A DNA stretch of 22,100 bases from Patescibacteria group bacterium UBA661 (lineage in GTDB: Bacteria > Patescibacteriota > Minisyncoccia > Phycocordibacterales > UBA918), in assembly GCA_002299465.1 (NCBI GenBank), contig DBNX01000003.1, positions 1 to 22,100 on the forward strand, given 5' to 3'. Numbering within the stretch: the first letter of the stretch is position 1; each line of letters opens with the position of its first letter. This document shows, one piece after another, positions 21,829-22,100 of this stretch. The notes under the pieces are model-generated. The model saw only the letters and a program-made list of their open reading frames with translations. It had not been told where the DNA came from and did no database searches. The translations under genes and the position numbers were made by a program.

Positions 21829-22100
21829 GGAACAAGCCGCAATTAAAGCGACAAAAAAGCTAGAGGCGCAGGAAAATCACGAAGGTCCGCAAAGCATTGA
21901 ATCGCCCGAAGATTTGCGCCAGCAAATGATGAGTGAATCGGAAGAAGAATTCGATCATTTTAAAAGTGAATGTGCAAATGATATTAAGAAAGCCGAAGCC
22001 AGAGCCGAAAAGGACGGATTGGCAATTGATGGCGAAGATAAAAAAGCGTTGAAAGATTTAGGTGCAGAAGCAGAGGTTGAAAGGTACCCCTTTCTTAAGA
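21821..22100 (+). CDS. Acidic hypothetical protein, 3' end beyond the window
   Basis: The open frame from ATG 21821 runs to the window end (93 codons). It is rich in Glu, Asp, Lys and Ala (MYEEQAAIKATKKLEAQE, QQMMSESEEEFDHFKSE, KKAEARAEKDG) and probably helical. Its first 8 bp overlap the upstream basic gene, so a basic/acidic pair is encoded together. The last 23 bases resemble an IS end, so the gene may be interrupted there, after codon 85 or so. No family recognised. Confidence 0.55.
   Translation, partial: MYEEQAAIKATKKLEAQENHEGPQSIESPEDLRQQMMSESEEEFDHFKSECANDIKKAEARAEKDGLAIDGEDKKALKDLGAEAEVERYPFLK
22078..22100 (+). mobile_element. Candidate left end of an IS of the same family as at 1-209
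   Basis: TGAAAGGTACCCC then TTTCTTAAGA. Against the inward reading of 209-185 (TGGAAGGTACCCC, AAAATTAAGA), 18 of 23 positions match, the five differences being one near the tip and a block of four in the middle. It begins with TG as IS3-family left ends do, and has the orientation expected for a left end. The rest of the element would be outside the window. Confidence 0.5.

Noticed and set aside
210..22077. GAGG next to both IS-like ends as a target-site duplication
   Set aside because: The spacing from the two ends differs by one or two bases and the two ends belong to different insertions; no duplication can be claimed.

Overview
The window reads as a chromosomal segment of a Candidate Phyla Radiation (Patescibacteria, probably Parcubacteria-type) bacterium. 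This is inferred from the gene repertoire: RNase J, an orphan membrane-anchored peptide-binding protein with no permeases beside it, SecG, LemA/HtpX, a bactofilin-like membrane protein, a tRNA-Ser without an encoded CCA, and many small membrane proteins. Genes are tightly packed and the standard genetic code fits; no in-frame TGA is needed inside the long genes. No rRNA, CRISPR array, phage or conjugation module is visible.

Layout. 1-209 is the right end of an IS3-like insertion sequence (transposase C-terminus plus a probable right inverted repeat). 234-5222 is a plus-strand series: GH1 glycosidase, DMT-family permease, membrane-anchored clan-A glycosidase, HtrA protease with PDZ domain, and two tiny membrane proteins. 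5266-7041 (minus) is a SLC13-type carrier with two TrkA-C-like domains. 7129-9966 (plus) is a bactofilin-like membrane protein, an SH3-domain protein and a HAD phosphatase. 9980-15268 (minus) holds secG, a peptide-binding protein, RNase J and an MFS permease. 15429-16208 (minus) holds a probably frameshifted small gene and a small membrane protein. 16388-18980 (plus) is a stand-alone voltage-sensor domain protein followed by groES-groEL. 19103-21056 is lemA, a MazG-like pyrophosphohydrolase and htpX. 21214-21300 is tRNA-Ser(GGA). The right end is AT-rich accessory DNA: an element with a long inverted repeat, a strong G-quadruplex motif, two small charged hypothetical genes, and a 23-base sequence that matches the left IS end.

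How it fits together. Much of the content is cell-envelope quality control and export (HtrA, HtpX, LemA, SecG, GroES/EL), RNA turnover (RNase J) and uptake (peptide-binding protein, MFS, DMT and SLC13 carriers), with a small carbohydrate cluster (two glycoside hydrolases around a permease) just beside the IS.

Most notable: (1) two sequences resembling the two ends of one IS family bracket the window in the same orientation; (2) essentially no gene has a Shine-Dalgarno sequence, while 22 of 24 chosen start codons are preceded directly by T; (3) a five-arginine S4 voltage sensor without a pore domain; (4) a 16-bp hairpin that hides the MFS start codon; (5) long perfect palindromes acting as terminators or possible switches. 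I did not find a clearly new multi-gene defence or mobile system.
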